From positions 62,001 through 126,000 of the forward strand of contig NZ_JAAUVN010000001.1 of NCBI RefSeq assembly GCF_012030425.1: a stretch of 64,000 bases of DNA. Direction: 5' to 3'. The translations under genes and the position numbers were made by a program. Below are positions 24,142 through 35,707 of the stretch, one piece after another. The DNA comes from Sphingobacterium sp. B16(2022) (GTDB taxonomy: Bacteria; Bacteroidota; Bacteroidia; Sphingobacteriales; Sphingobacteriaceae). The notes under the pieces are model-generated. The model made no database searches, was not told the DNA's origin, and saw nothing but the letters and a program-made list of their open reading frames with translations. Position 1 is the stretch's first letter. Each line of letters opens with the position of its first letter.

Positions 24142-25233
24142 ATGGAAAATCAAGAAGAAAAGAAACCATCAAATAAGAAATTTGTCTTCATTCTTATTGC
24201 TCTTATCTTAGTTGGAGGAGGGTATGGTGGTTATAAATACATCCACAGTCAGTCGCATGAAACAACAGATGATGCACAGGTTGATAAAAATATGAACCCG
24301 ATCATTCCTAAAGTAGGTGGTTATATTGCACAAGTGTATGTAAAGGATAATGATATTGTTAAAAAGGGAGATACATTATTTACGATTGATACACAGGATT
24401 ATCTGATAAAGGTAAAAGAAGCTGAAGCTGCTTTGTTGGGCGCAGAGGGATCTTTTGAAGTATCGAAAGCTGATGTGAATGCCACTTCTGCTAATGTAGC
24501 GATTTCTGATGCGACGGTTCGTTCTAATATTGGAAGTATTGATGTTGCGCAAATTCGTGCAGAACAAGCTCAAAATGATTTCAACCGGTATTCGAATCTT
24601 TATAATAACCATTCAATTACGAAACAGCAATATGAACAGGCTTTAACAACTAAGCTAGAGGCGGAGAAGCAAGTTGAGATTTTAAAACAACAGCGAAATG
24701 CGTCAAATTCACAACGTCAGGCTGTGCTGAGTAAAACAAATGTTGCAAGTAAACAAACAGCAGTAGCACAGGCTAATATTGAACGCGCTAAAGCAGCTGT
24801 TGACGCCGCTAAATTGAATCTTTCGTATACAGTAGTTACTGCTTCTGCAGACGGTCAGATTTCTAATGTAAAAATAAGACCTGGACAGATGGTTAATCCT
24901 GGAGCAGCATTATTTTACATTGTTGATAATCATGAGACCTGGGTTGTTGCTAATTTCAAAGAAACACAGATGAATGATATTCGAATTGGACAAAAGGTAG
25001 CAGTTACTGTTGATGCGTATCCAAATATCGAATTTGAAGGTGAAGTGAATTCATTTTCACCGGCAACAGGTTCTAAATTTTCTTTACTTCCTCCGGATAA
25101 TGCTACTGGTAACTTTGTGAAAACAGTACAGCGTCTTCCTGTGAAGATATTATTAACGAAAGCTAACACAGCTGATCATATTGCTTTATTGCGTCCAGGA
25201 ATGAACGCTGACGTTGACGTTCACTTAAAATAA
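24142..25233 (+). CDS. EmrA/HlyD-type membrane fusion protein
   Basis: A 363-residue periplasmic adaptor with one N-terminal membrane anchor (about 12-34), the split lipoyl domain (IIPKVGGYIAQVYVKDNDIVKKGDTLFTID and TVVTASADGQISNVKIRPGQMVNPGAALFYIVDN), a long coiled-coil hairpin (about 95-220) and a beta-barrel with the typical SFSPATGSKFSLLPPDNATGNFVKTVQRLPVKI segment. It links an MFS pump to TolC. It lies 12 bp after the TolC gene and 4 bp before the pump gene in one operon. Confidence 0.94.
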   Translation: MENQEEKKPSNKKFVFILIALILVGGGYGGYKYIHSQSHETTDDAQVDKNMNPIIPKVGGYIAQVYVKDNDIVKKGDTLFTIDTQDYLIKVKEAEAALLGAEGSFEVSKADVNATSANVAISDATVRSNIGSIDVAQIRAEQAQNDFNRYSNLYNNHSITKQQYEQALTTKLEAEKQVEILKQQRNASNSQRQAVLSKTNVASKQTAVAQANIERAKAAVDAAKLNLSYTVVTASADGQISNVKIRPGQMVNPGAALFYIVDNHETWVVANFKETQMNDIRIGQKVAVTVDAYPNIEFEGEVNSFSPATGSKFSLLPPDNATGNFVKTVQRLPVKILLTKANTADHIALLRPGMNADVDVHLK

Positions 25234-25237
25234 GATT

Positions 25238-26821
25238 ATGACAGCTACACTTGATCAGGATAGTCTCATTGAATATGGGTATCGGCGTGTCATCATCACC
25301 ATTATAGCAGTTCTTTGTGCTTTATTGGAGATTGTGGATACCACCATCGTCAATGTTGCTCTCAATGATATGAAAGGAACATTGGGTGCGACGTTAACGG
25401 ATATCGCTTGGGTCATTACAGCATATGCAATCGCGAATGTGATCGTGATCCCCATGACAAGTTGGCTATCGCAACAGTTTGGGCGCAGAAATTATTTTGC
25501 AGCCTCTATTATTATTTTTACGGTTGCTTCGTTTTTATGTGGCAATTCAACCAATATTTGGGAACTGGTATTTTTTAGATTTATACAGGGAATGGGTGGT
25601 GGAGCATTATTAGTTACTGCTCAAACTATTATTACCGAAAGTTATCCTCCGGCAAAGAGAAGTATGGCGCAGGCCATCTACGGAATGGGGGTTATTGTTG
25701 GGCCAACGCTAGGTCCTCCTCTAGGTGGTTATATCGTAGATCATTTCTCTTGGCCTTATATTTTTTATATCAATGTTCCTTTAGGTATTATTGCTGTTCT
25801 TTTGACGCTTACATTTGTTAAGAGTCCTAAATATGGTGAAAAACAGGCTGCTAAAGATGTGGATTGGTGGGGTGTGGTTTTCTTGATTATGTTTATTGGT
25901 TCTTTACAGTTTGTATTGGAACATGGACAGCAGGATGATTGGTTCTCCAATAGTACAATTGTTATTCTTTCGGTTACATCAGTTTTAGGATTACTGTTTT
26001 TCGTCTGGAGAGAGCTGACCTATGACCGGCCGATTGTTAATTTGCGGGTTTTAAAGGATAAAAATCTACAAGTTGGTGTCGTGATGAGCTTTATACTCGG
26101 TTTCGGCTTGTTTGGTTCGACATTTGTTATTCCGATTTACACCCAGTCTATTTTGGGATGGACAGCAACAGATGCAGGTTTACTGCTTATTCCGAGTTCG
26201 CTGATGACTGGTTTCATGATGCCTTTTATCGGTAAGATGATTCAGAATGGGGTTCCTCAGAAATATATGGTCGCGATAGGTTTATGTGTATTCTTTGGTT
26301 TTTCATTTGTGATGTACAGCCGTCTCACAAATGATACGGGAGCGGAACACATGTTTTGGCCTTTAATATTTAGAGGTGTGGGTTTAGGTCTATTGTTCGT
26401 GCCAGTAATGACTTTATCATTGTCGACCTTATCGGGTAAAAGTATTGGTGAAGGAGCGGCGTTTACGGGAATGATGCGTCAATTGGGTGGTTCATTTGGT
26501 ATTGCTTTGATTACGACATTTATTTCTCGCTTTAGTCAAAGCCATCGGGTTAATTTATTAGCTAATTTAGATCCAACTGATTTTGAGGTACAGCAACGTA
26601 TCAATCAGATGCAGGCTAGTTTTATAGCTAAAGGATTTACCCCGAATGAAGCCTTAGGTAAAGCTTATCAATTATTAGAAGGTTCAGTCATGAAGCAGGC
26701 TACTGTTTTATCTTATATGGATGTGTTTTTATACATCGGAATATTATTCATAGCCTGTGTACCATTCGTGCTGATGATCAAACAAGGTAAGAACAAAGTG
26801 GATACATCAAGCTTACACTAA
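25238..26821 (+). CDS. EmrB/QacA-type MFS multidrug exporter (DHA2, 14 TM)
   Basis: A 527-residue proton-driven major facilitator. Characteristic segments: LEIVDTTIVNVAL (motif D1, TM1), WVITAYAIANVIVIPMTSWLSQQFGRRNYF (motif A), GMGGGALLVTAQTIITESYPP (motif B) and GMGVIVGPTLGPPLGGYIVDHFSWPYIFYINVPLG (motif C, exporter signature). About 14 membrane segments are predicted. With the EmrA-like and TolC proteins it would export drugs or other hydrophobic compounds across both membranes. A hairpin with T8 ends the operon. Confidence 0.95.
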   Translation: MTATLDQDSLIEYGYRRVIITIIAVLCALLEIVDTTIVNVALNDMKGTLGATLTDIAWVITAYAIANVIVIPMTSWLSQQFGRRNYFAASIIIFTVASFLCGNSTNIWELVFFRFIQGMGGGALLVTAQTIITESYPPAKRSMAQAIYGMGVIVGPTLGPPLGGYIVDHFSWPYIFYINVPLGIIAVLLTLTFVKSPKYGEKQAAKDVDWWGVVFLIMFIGSLQFVLEHGQQDDWFSNSTIVILSVTSVLGLLFFVWRELTYDRPIVNLRVLKDKNLQVGVVMSFILGFGLFGSTFVIPIYTQSILGWTATDAGLLLIPSSLMTGFMMPFIGKMIQNGVPQKYMVAIGLCVFFGFSFVMYSRLTNDTGAEHMFWPLIFRGVGLGLLFVPVMTLSLSTLSGKSIGEGAAFTGMMRQLGGSFGIALITTFISRFSQSHRVNLLANLDPTDFEVQQRINQMQASFIAKGFTPNEALGKAYQLLEGSVMKQATVLSYMDVFLYIGILFIACVPFVLMIKQGKNKVDTSSLH

Positions 26822-26846
26822 ATAAGCTAAAAACGTAAAAGAATAG

Positions 26847-26880
26847 AAACAGCCGTAAATATACATACGGCTGTTTTTTT
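26847..26880 (+). terminator. terminator of the TetR efflux operon
   Basis: AAACAGCCGTA (26847-26857) and TACGGCTGTTT (26866-26876) with an 8-nt loop, followed by a continuing T-run. Confidence 0.85.
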
Positions 26881-27064
26881 TGTGCCTGATTTCGGATTAA
26901 TGTAAAAAGCAGGTAAAAGTTTATCTGAAAAATAGTGCTAATGAAAAGAACTGAATCTAACAGATCATTTTGATTGTAACAAATCGTTAATTTATTTGTT
27001 TCTCAAGTGATGCACTTGTAAACTTAAAACAAGATTTAGATTAGGACAAACTAATGATCGACTT

Positions 27065-27523
27065 ATGAAATTATTACTTATTCTTTTTACAGCTTTTTTT
27101 CTTGCCCTGATAGGCACAAAATTAGTCTACGGTTTTTGGGATTTTTTATTTGCAGGTAATCTTGGTATGACTGTTTTTATCATTTTCACTGGTTTGTCGC
27201 ATTTTAGATTTCAAAAAGGTATGGTGATGATGATGCCAGATTTTATTCCTGCAAAATTATTTTTAGTATACTTAACGGGAGTACTCGAAATTGCCGCTGG
27301 AATCGGATTAATGATACCTTCATTAAGAGCAACCACTGCAATATTGCTCATTATCTTTTTTGTTGTCGTTTTCATTGCAAATGTTAATTCTTCGAGAAAG
27401 ATGATCAATATTTTTAAAGCCGATTATACGGGGCCGGGGATGAATTATTTATATGCACAAAGACTTCCGATGCAGCTTATTTTAATAGCATGGGTATGGT
27501 ATTTTGGGCTTTATTTAAAATAA
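27065..27523 (+). CDS. DoxX-like integral membrane protein
   Basis: A 152-residue protein with four predicted membrane segments (about 1-21, 27-46, 68-88, 93-112 plus a C-terminal one near 133-150). The order LFLVYLTGVLEIAAGIGLMIPSLRATTAILLIIFFVVVFIANV matches the DoxX/DoxD family. Members of this family act with thiosulphate or redox chemistry in some organisms, but most are of unknown role. It is monocistronic; a CAAGTG-ATG-CACTTG dyad lies 47-61 bp upstream and could be an operator. It is convergent with the large TonB receptor gene. Confidence 0.78.
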   Translation: MKLLLILFTAFFLALIGTKLVYGFWDFLFAGNLGMTVFIIFTGLSHFRFQKGMVMMMPDFIPAKLFLVYLTGVLEIAAGIGLMIPSLRATTAILLIIFFVVVFIANVNSSRKMINIFKADYTGPGMNYLYAQRLPMQLILIAWVWYFGLYLK

Positions 27524-27533
27524 AGTTTAAAAA

Positions 27534-27564
27534 AATCCTCCGTCATCGAGAAATGAGGAGGATT
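27534..27564 (-). terminator. terminator downstream of the TonB receptor gene
   Basis: AATCCTCC (27534-27541) and GGAGGATT (27557-27564), with an inner TCAT/ATGA pairing after a one-base bulge. On the minus strand it is followed by a T-run, suiting the receptor gene. Confidence 0.7.
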
Positions 27565-27596
27565 AAACCAATTATAATAGAAGGGGGGAGGGAATA

Positions 27597-30485
27597 TTAT
27601 TTCGTTAAGATGTTATCAAAAGTTATAGCCATATAGTATAAAGCGCCAAGTGTCGGTCCACCTGCATATTGTATATAATGATTGTTTAGTATATTACTTC
27701 CACCAAGTTTAATAGTTGTTTTAGGCATCTTGTAACTAACCTGTGCATCAATATTATTATAAGCGGAGACACGGGCATTCACAAGCGGGCTTTCCCAGTC
27801 AAATGCATCCTGCCATTTCCAAACAAGATTAAAACCTACATTTGGCAGAATCTGTCTATTTCCGAAAGATAGATTAGATGCCCACTTAGGAGTATTGAAT
27901 CCGGTAACAAATAAATCAGATTCTTTATTTTTAGTAATATCACTGTAGTTAATATTGCCGGATACTGTATAGTTACCACTGAAGTTATAAGTAATGCCAA
28001 GAGAACTTCCATAATTGTTATAACTGTTTTTGGCATTCGTATAAACACGGTAACGGGTTTGTTTGGATCTATTACTAGCTAACATATCAATAACAGATGC
28101 ATCTGTTGTGATCTTATCTGTAGATGGGACGGCGACTTCTACCTGACCTAAAAATCCATTATAGACATTGCTGTAAAGATCCCAGTCAATAGCTAATTTG
28201 TTTTGAAACAATACCGCTTTATAGCCAATTTCGAAAGACTTGATACTTTCTGGCTCTGTTGCCTTTAAATTTGTAACAGCTAAAAGTTCCCGGTTTTTAA
28301 GTGCCGCATCATTAGCTGTCAATCCAGTTGCGACATCCTTGTTTACCGCTGCATTAAAACTATTTACGGATTGAAGGGTATATGAATTATCTAAGTATCC
28401 AAGTCCTTCATTGATATAGGACAAGCCTCCTACGCGACGTACATTTCCGTTATTGACAAATGATAGTGCTTCAAATAGAGCAGGAAAGCGATATCCATTT
28501 TGAAAAGATGCTCTAAGGTTATGTTTTTCTTTTAGGGTATATACTGCTGCAATCCTAGGATTAATTTTAGCTGAGAATTCAGGATTATAATCAACCCGTA
28601 ATGATCCAAAAAGTTTTAATTTCTCATCCAGAAGAGATTTTGTAATCTGTCCAAAACCCCCAACTTTTTTGTAATAGACATTTTCACCAAAAGAACCATT
28701 TGACAAAGGCTGACTCCTGTCTGCTATAGGTCTTTTAAAATCCACAAAGTTGTTTCCGTCAGGAACTACTTCATAAATGGTCGCATCACCCCCTATTAAT
28801 AAGTTGAAAATATTGATGTGTCGGCTTAAATCCCATTGTGCATTAACGTGGTAAGTTCTGCTCATTTGTTTCAATTGAGCACCACCTGTTGCAGTACCGG
28901 TTTTAACGCCTGCATTCAAATGATCCCAATTATTGATTTTAGTAATGGTATTCTTTAGTTCATCAAAATCTTTTGTACCAGGTTCTACACGACCTTTGTC
29001 AGCTACTATTCTAGCATTTCTTAAAGCATCTGTTAAAGATATTCCTTCATTTAACTGTGTTTGCAATGAGTTTTTATAAAGATCTCGCCATGCATTATTA
29101 GATAAATGAGTCAGGTCTAAATTGTCTGCCAAAGGTTTAATATTGTAGGAGTCACCCGTGTTTTCAGTAGAAAGGTAGGTTTTTATAGAATAGTCATTTC
29201 CTTTTAATTCTAATTTATGATTTTGAACCTTTACATTATCCAATTGAATTTTATTTCCTCTTTGAAAGACGCCATCCATTTGACCAAATCGGTAGCTATA
29301 AGATAATTCCGCATTTTCAGTAAGGCGATAATGTAATGCGGCATCAAATTTTAAATTTTCAACTGTAGGCTTTGAAAGATCTTCCTCTTTGTAACCTGTA
29401 CGTCTCACAATTAGAGATTGGTTTGCTTTACCATTAATGTTCAAACCCGAAAGGGTCACAGCATTATTATTTTCGTCACCATAAATATTCCAGCCATCGT
29501 AGGCCGGGTTGTTACTACCCGAAAGTTCTGGGAAGCCAGGGTTTGCTGTGTTTAATGTGTTTGGATTTTGATCCTGATAAGAATTAGACAACCAGTCTGT
29601 TCCTCTTAAATAGCTAAGATTGACTTTGAATGCAAATTTATTATTGAAAGATTTGGCAAAGCGGACGGCATTTTCTGTCAAATTACTCAATTCTCGACCA
29701 GTACCGCCGGTATGATTTAACCCATTTTTGGAGTAAACGCTTAATCCTTCGTATAAAAACGGGTTTTTTGTCAATAGATTAGCCATCCCATTAATGGCAT
29801 TCATACCATAAAGAGCAGAAGAAGCGCCAGGAGTTATTTCTATACTTGCAATATCCAATTCTGTGGGACCTATGGCATTACCTAATGGAACACCTAATGT
29901 CGCCGCTTGCATATCTACACCATCAGCCAACTGAACAAATCTAAAGTTATTAGGAATATTGAAACCTCTGGTATTAGGAATTTTGAAAGTAATGCTTGAA
30001 GTGGTCATTTGAACACCCTTAACATTTTCAAGTGCATCATAAAAACTAGGGGCAGGGGATTCTCTAATAGCTCTGATATCTAATTTTTCAATTGAAACAG
30101 GAGATTTTAAGATACTTTCCTGTGTTCGTGATGCCGTGACTACCACTTCTTTTCCGAGAATTGTTTGCGTCAATAATGCTAAATTTAAGTTGGATTCTGG
30201 ACCTGTTACTTCGTAAGTTTTTGTTTCAAAACCAACTCCAGATACTTTTAATGTAAAAGGATATTTTGCCTTTGTGTTGAGTTTAAAATCACCTTTGTTA
30301 TTCGTTGATGTTCCGTTTACAGTTCCTTGAATTGTAATGGTAATTCCGGGCAAAGGTTCTTTTGTGTTCTGGTCAATAATATGACCGGTGAGTTCAATAA
30401 TATTGGACCCTTGAGCAAAAGAGGGAGTAGTTTTGGCCACCCCAATAATCGCGATGATAATAAAATTTAGTAATGTTCTTTTCAT
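27597..30485 (-). CDS. TonB-dependent receptor with carboxypeptidase-like domain
   Basis: A 962-residue outer-membrane receptor. I take the start at MKRTLLNFIIIAIIGVAKTTPSFAQ, a signal peptide, instead of an ATG 33 bp earlier that would precede the signal with charged residues. Then a carboxypeptidase-regulatory-like domain (ELTGHIIDQNTKEPLPGITITIQG, about 27-110), a plug domain (EVVVTASRTQESILKSPVSIEKL...DALENVKGVQ and TRGFN) and a 22-strand barrel. No SusD-like partner is adjacent, so it is more like a siderophore, cobalamin or metal receptor than a SusC glycan porin; the cargo is unknown. A TATATTTG -7 box lies 30 bp upstream. Confidence 0.93.
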   Translation of the reverse strand: MKRTLLNFIIIAIIGVAKTTPSFAQGSNIIELTGHIIDQNTKEPLPGITITIQGTVNGTSTNNKGDFKLNTKAKYPFTLKVSGVGFETKTYEVTGPESNLNLALLTQTILGKEVVVTASRTQESILKSPVSIEKLDIRAIRESPAPSFYDALENVKGVQMTTSSITFKIPNTRGFNIPNNFRFVQLADGVDMQAATLGVPLGNAIGPTELDIASIEITPGASSALYGMNAINGMANLLTKNPFLYEGLSVYSKNGLNHTGGTGRELSNLTENAVRFAKSFNNKFAFKVNLSYLRGTDWLSNSYQDQNPNTLNTANPGFPELSGSNNPAYDGWNIYGDENNNAVTLSGLNINGKANQSLIVRRTGYKEEDLSKPTVENLKFDAALHYRLTENAELSYSYRFGQMDGVFQRGNKIQLDNVKVQNHKLELKGNDYSIKTYLSTENTGDSYNIKPLADNLDLTHLSNNAWRDLYKNSLQTQLNEGISLTDALRNARIVADKGRVEPGTKDFDELKNTITKINNWDHLNAGVKTGTATGGAQLKQMSRTYHVNAQWDLSRHINIFNLLIGGDATIYEVVPDGNNFVDFKRPIADRSQPLSNGSFGENVYYKKVGGFGQITKSLLDEKLKLFGSLRVDYNPEFSAKINPRIAAVYTLKEKHNLRASFQNGYRFPALFEALSFVNNGNVRRVGGLSYINEGLGYLDNSYTLQSVNSFNAAVNKDVATGLTANDAALKNRELLAVTNLKATEPESIKSFEIGYKAVLFQNKLAIDWDLYSNVYNGFLGQVEVAVPSTDKITTDASVIDMLASNRSKQTRYRVYTNAKNSYNNYGSSLGITYNFSGNYTVSGNINYSDITKNKESDLFVTGFNTPKWASNLSFGNRQILPNVGFNLVWKWQDAFDWESPLVNARVSAYNNIDAQVSYKMPKTTIKLGGSNILNNHYIQYAGGPTLGALYYMAITFDNILTK

Positions 30486-31168
30486 ATTTAATATTAAATC
30501 TATCGATTTGGTAGACAAATATATTTTTTAGTTTTCATATTACAGCATTTATTTTTAAATAATAGTAATTATTAGTTTTTAACTATCTGTAATTGAGCGC
30601 TTATAATTTAATATGAATATTGTTTTAAGTTACGTTTAGAAAGGTTTTTTTAAAAAAATCAATATAAAATAGTCAATCTTTTATCTGTTAAAAATTTATG
30701 ATTTTTTTCGTGTAAAAGCTACCTGCAGTAATTATTTTCGTTTTATTATATCATTAACATCTTTCCGCTGTATAAGAAAGATAAAAAGAATCATAATAAT
30801 TTTTTTGGATGTAAGTAGGAGGCTGGAATAAAAAAAAATCTAGCTATTAATGATTCAGGTTTTGAACACCTCTACTAGAAATTTAAATCTATTCTATGTT
30901 TACTTGCCTAAATGAATTATAAGCCACATTCACTATAAGAAAAATCATTTTTATGACCTCATCGTTGATCAATGTGCTTGTAATTTTTCTTTAATCGTAA
31001 TTAATATTTTGGTTGTGAAATAGTTTTTACTATGCTTTTGTTACAAATAGTATAGTTGATTGCGAAAAACAATCGTTTGCGTTAAGTAAAATATTATATT
31101 TTTTAAATAATTTTTTTTAAAATGATTTGTCTTTTATAAATTCGGTTAACACCATTATAACATAAAAT
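30486..31168. other. 683-bp AT-rich divergent intergenic region
   Basis: Between the divergent TonB receptor and metalloprotease genes. Apart from the receptor -7 box it has no ORF and no strong hairpin. Weak dyads are present, for example GATTG-N7-CAATC near 31060-31076. Its length leaves room for regulator sites or an unrecognised small RNA, but I see no direct evidence. Confidence 0.4.
30516..30523 (-). promoter_or_regulatory. -7 box TATATTTG of the TonB receptor gene
   Basis: Exact TAnnTTTG match on the minus strand 30 nt before the chosen start codon at 30485; this position also argues against the ATG at 30518, which would overlap the box. Confidence 0.55.
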
Positions 31169-32764
31169 ATGAAGAATAAATCTTTTTACGTACTCTGTAG
31201 TATAGTGCTACTTACTGTATTCTCTTGTAAAGACATTACACAGGATTTGAGTAATTATGACAAGGATGAATCCGGTCTAGGAAAAAAGCAAGCGCTTAAT
31301 TTGACTAATGAATGGCGCAACAATCCCTACAAATTAAATGTCGTTTACTTTGTGCCAAATGATTTGGATTCTATACCAAATTTCAGAAAGCGCCTGAGTA
31401 AGATATTACTCGATGCGCAGGAAATGTTTGCTTCGAACATGGACCGCGAAGGTTTTGGTCGTAAATCTTTTGGTTTGGATCTGATCAACGACTCTCTAAT
31501 TAATATTATCTACATTCCAGGTAATTTTGGAAAAGCAACTTATCCTTATGAGGGGGGGAGTGGCGCAGTGAAATCGGAAGTGGATGCTTACTATGCTTTA
31601 AATCCTTCTGCAAAGAAAAGTGAGCATAATCTGATTGTCATTCCTACTTACAATAGTGATCCGGCGAATCCAGGAGGTCCGCCATTTTATGGAACGGGTA
31701 CCACATGTTATGCGCTGGACTATGTGAATTTAGACGCTAAAAATTTAGGAATAGGTGGCGATATCGGCTGGAAAGCAACAGTATGGATTGGAGGAATGAT
31801 TCATGAGCTAGGTCATGGTCTTAACGCTAGCCATAACCGCATGAATAAAACATTGGCTCCTACTTTAGGTACGGCATTGATGGGAAGTGGTAATTCGACT
31901 TATGGCATCTCTACAACTTCGCTGACACAAGCTACTACAGCAACATTTAATAATAGTCAAGTATTCAGTACAGTAACACGTACAGATTGGTACCAAGCAG
32001 CCTCTGTAGATATTACATCATTATCAGCTTCTGTAGCTAGCAATAAAATTATTGTTTCAGGTAAGTTTACAGCGACTAAGCCGGTGAAAGATGTCGTGAT
32101 TTGGCATGATAGAAGTCCATATGGTGGTAATCAGGATTATGATGCTGTGCAATGGTCGACTAAAGTAATTGGCGTTGACAGCTTTAGATTTGAGTGCCCA
32201 TTGGCAGATTTTTACGATTTAACTGGAGACTACCAGCTTCGTATTGGTTTTATGCATGAGAACGGTAGCCGGTCGACTTATAGTTACTTATATAGTTTTG
32301 TCAATAATCTTCCTGATTTGTCTAAAGTTGTTGTTCACAACTTGTTACCGATAACAGGCTGGTCAATCATAGCAGCTGATAGTCAAGAAAATGGTGCGCC
32401 TGCAAGCAACGTTTTAGATAAAAATAGAAGTACAATATGGCATACGCCTTGGTCGTCAGCTCAAACGCCACAGCCGCATTATTTTTCTGTGAATATGGGG
32501 GCTTTGAGATCTGTAAAAGGAGTCGCTTTTAGAAATCGGGATAACCTAAACGGGGCGATGAAGGATATTAATATTTACTCAAGTACAAATGGTACTAGCT
32601 GGTCGTTGGTAAAAACAGCTCAATTGATACAAGTGTCAGGAAGTTGGATCAATGTAGATTTTACATCGGTACTAAATACACAGTATCTAAAAATAGAGTC
32701 GACAAGTTCGTGGGGTAATTTCTTCTATTCACATTTAGCTGATTTTGGAGTTTATTCAAATTAA
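31169..32764 (+). CDS. secreted metzincin-like zinc metalloprotease lipoprotein with F5/8 type C domain
   Basis: A 531-residue protein with a lipoprotein signal (lipobox VFSC, C20). The catalytic region spans about 50-245: HELGHGLNASH at 212-222 gives HExxHxxNxxH, a metzincin-type zinc site with Asn where most have Gly, and LMGSGN about 17 residues on is a candidate Met-turn. A middle beta-domain (about 275-375, ITSLSASVASNKIIVSGKFTA) is followed by a C-terminal discoidin / F5/8C carbohydrate-binding domain (about 390-531, ASNVLDKNRSTIWHTPWSS...). It is probably surface-anchored and digests glycosylated or matrix-like proteins. The gene is divergent from the large TonB receptor and ends at a 20-bp hairpin. 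Confidence 0.85.
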   Translation: MKNKSFYVLCSIVLLTVFSCKDITQDLSNYDKDESGLGKKQALNLTNEWRNNPYKLNVVYFVPNDLDSIPNFRKRLSKILLDAQEMFASNMDREGFGRKSFGLDLINDSLINIIYIPGNFGKATYPYEGGSGAVKSEVDAYYALNPSAKKSEHNLIVIPTYNSDPANPGGPPFYGTGTTCYALDYVNLDAKNLGIGGDIGWKATVWIGGMIHELGHGLNASHNRMNKTLAPTLGTALMGSGNSTYGISTTSLTQATTATFNNSQVFSTVTRTDWYQAASVDITSLSASVASNKIIVSGKFTATKPVKDVVIWHDRSPYGGNQDYDAVQWSTKVIGVDSFRFECPLADFYDLTGDYQLRIGFMHENGSRSTYSYLYSFVNNLPDLSKVVVHNLLPITGWSIIAADSQENGAPASNVLDKNRSTIWHTPWSSAQTPQPHYFSVNMGALRSVKGVAFRNRDNLNGAMKDINIYSSTNGTSWSLVKTAQLIQVSGSWINVDFTSVLNTQYLKIESTSSWGNFFYSHLADFGVYSN

Positions 32765-32775
32765 TATAGATTATG

Positions 32776-32820
32776 AAAAAAGAGAGGCCTTGATTATAAC
32801 AATCAAGGCCTCTCTTTTTT
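32776..32820. terminator. perfect 20-bp bidirectional terminator
   Basis: Arms 32776-32795 and 32801-32820 are exact complements (core GAGAGGCCTTGATT) with loop ATAAC; A6 and T6 at the outer ends. Between convergent metalloprotease and ABC-F genes. Confidence 0.88.
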
Positions 32821-32834
32821 ATAGATAATAATTC

Positions 32835-34752
<1,918 letters not shown>

Positions 34753-34760
34753 TATCTTTG
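34753..34760 (+). promoter_or_regulatory. -7 box TATCTTTG of the PEGA lipoprotein gene
   Basis: Exact TAnnTTTG match 23 bp before the ATG at 34784. The nearest TTG upstream is 26 bp away, beyond the usual spacing. Confidence 0.5.
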
Positions 34761-34783
34761 CACTTTATCTCAATAAACATATT

Positions 34784-35149
34784 ATGAAAAAAATTTTACT
34801 ATTATCGTTAGTAACTATTACTTTAACTTCTTGTGCGACAATTTTTACAGGGACAAAACAAACAGTGACTATTAAAACCTTTCCTGAAGGTGCTAAAGTT
34901 GAGGTTGATGGTCTTGATAGGGGCATAACTCCTGTAGCAGTCAGACTTAAAAAAGGTTTTAGCGGTCAAACAGTTACTTTAAAGAAAGAAGGCTATGAAT
35001 TTAAGATGTTTCAACCTGAAACAACTTTTAATCCGGTCTCTATCTTAAACTTTATTGGAATAATTGGTTGGGGTGTTGATGCTGCTACTGGGGCGATGAT
35101 GAAATATGATCCTAAAGTCTATGAAATAACACTGGATCCTAAAAAATAA
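34784..35149 (+). CDS. PEGA-domain lipoprotein
   Basis: A 121-residue lipoprotein: signal with lipobox LTSC (C17), then a PEGA-type beta-domain (VTIKTFPEGAKVEVDGLDRGITPVAVRLKKGFSGQTVTLKKEGYE, about 28-72) and a more hydrophobic C-terminal part (SILNFIGIIGWGVDAATGAMMKYDPKVYEITLDP). PEGA domains occur in surface or envelope proteins and their function is not established. The motif G-[TA]-x(3,4)-V-T/ I-x-T-x-P.. at the start of the mature protein is common in Bacteroidota small lipoproteins. It stands alone. Confidence 0.82.
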   Translation: MKKILLLSLVTITLTSCATIFTGTKQTVTIKTFPEGAKVEVDGLDRGITPVAVRLKKGFSGQTVTLKKEGYEFKMFQPETTFNPVSILNFIGIIGWGVDAATGAMMKYDPKVYEITLDPKK

Positions 35150-35392
35150 AAATATATGCTATTAGACTTTTTGGTGTCAAAGTTTTCTCAATTTTTAGAA
35201 TGGGATTAATCTTTGATGTCTTAAGTGATGAATTTCTTTTTTAGGGGCATATATAAAGAGAAAATCAACAGCATTACATTGTTATGATAATACTTGTTAA
35301 ATAATGTGAAATGTGTCAGATAGCAACGTGATGATAGTCTTAATTTCAGTAAATTGCTATTTAATTGATTGAAAAATTAGAAATAGAAAGAT

Positions 35393-35707
35393 ATGAAATG
35401 TCCAAATTGCAACGAAACTTTATTGATGACAGAGCGTCATCAGGTTGAAATTGATTATTGCCCTATTTGTAGAGGTGTCTGGTTGGATAAAGGAGAACTT
35501 GATAAGTTGATGTCTTATGCCGCTGAGCAAAACAAAGTATCTTCAAATACTTATGAAGATCGATCAGTCCGTCCTGAGCATAGCAATAGGGAAAGATCCG
35601 ATTATCGTGAGCATTATCGCGAGGGTCACCGTGATGACCATAATAAACATCAGCAATATCCTAAAAAGAAGAAATCATTTCTTTCAGATTTCTTTGATTT
35701 TGACTAA
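35393..35707 (+). CDS. zf-TFIIB-type zinc-ribbon protein
   Basis: A 104-residue protein. Residues 1-40 are a TFIIB-like zinc ribbon, MKCPNCNETLLMTERHQVEIDYCPICRGVWLDKGELDKLM, with C3, C6, C23 and C26 as ligands. The C-terminal part (about 60-104) is rich in His, Arg, Asp and Lys and probably disordered, ending in KKKKSFLSDFFDFD. Small proteins of this family are common but uncharacterised; metal or nucleic-acid binding is inferred. Stands alone before a terminator. Confidence 0.85.
   Translation: MKCPNCNETLLMTERHQVEIDYCPICRGVWLDKGELDKLMSYAAEQNKVSSNTYEDRSVRPEHSNRERSDYREHYREGHRDDHNKHQQYPKKKKSFLSDFFDFD

Noticed and set aside
26978..27018. Short dyads AACAAAT/ATTTGTT and CAAGTG/CACTTG upstream of the DoxX-like gene
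   Set aside because: Possible operators, but too short and AT-rich to separate from chance without comparative data.
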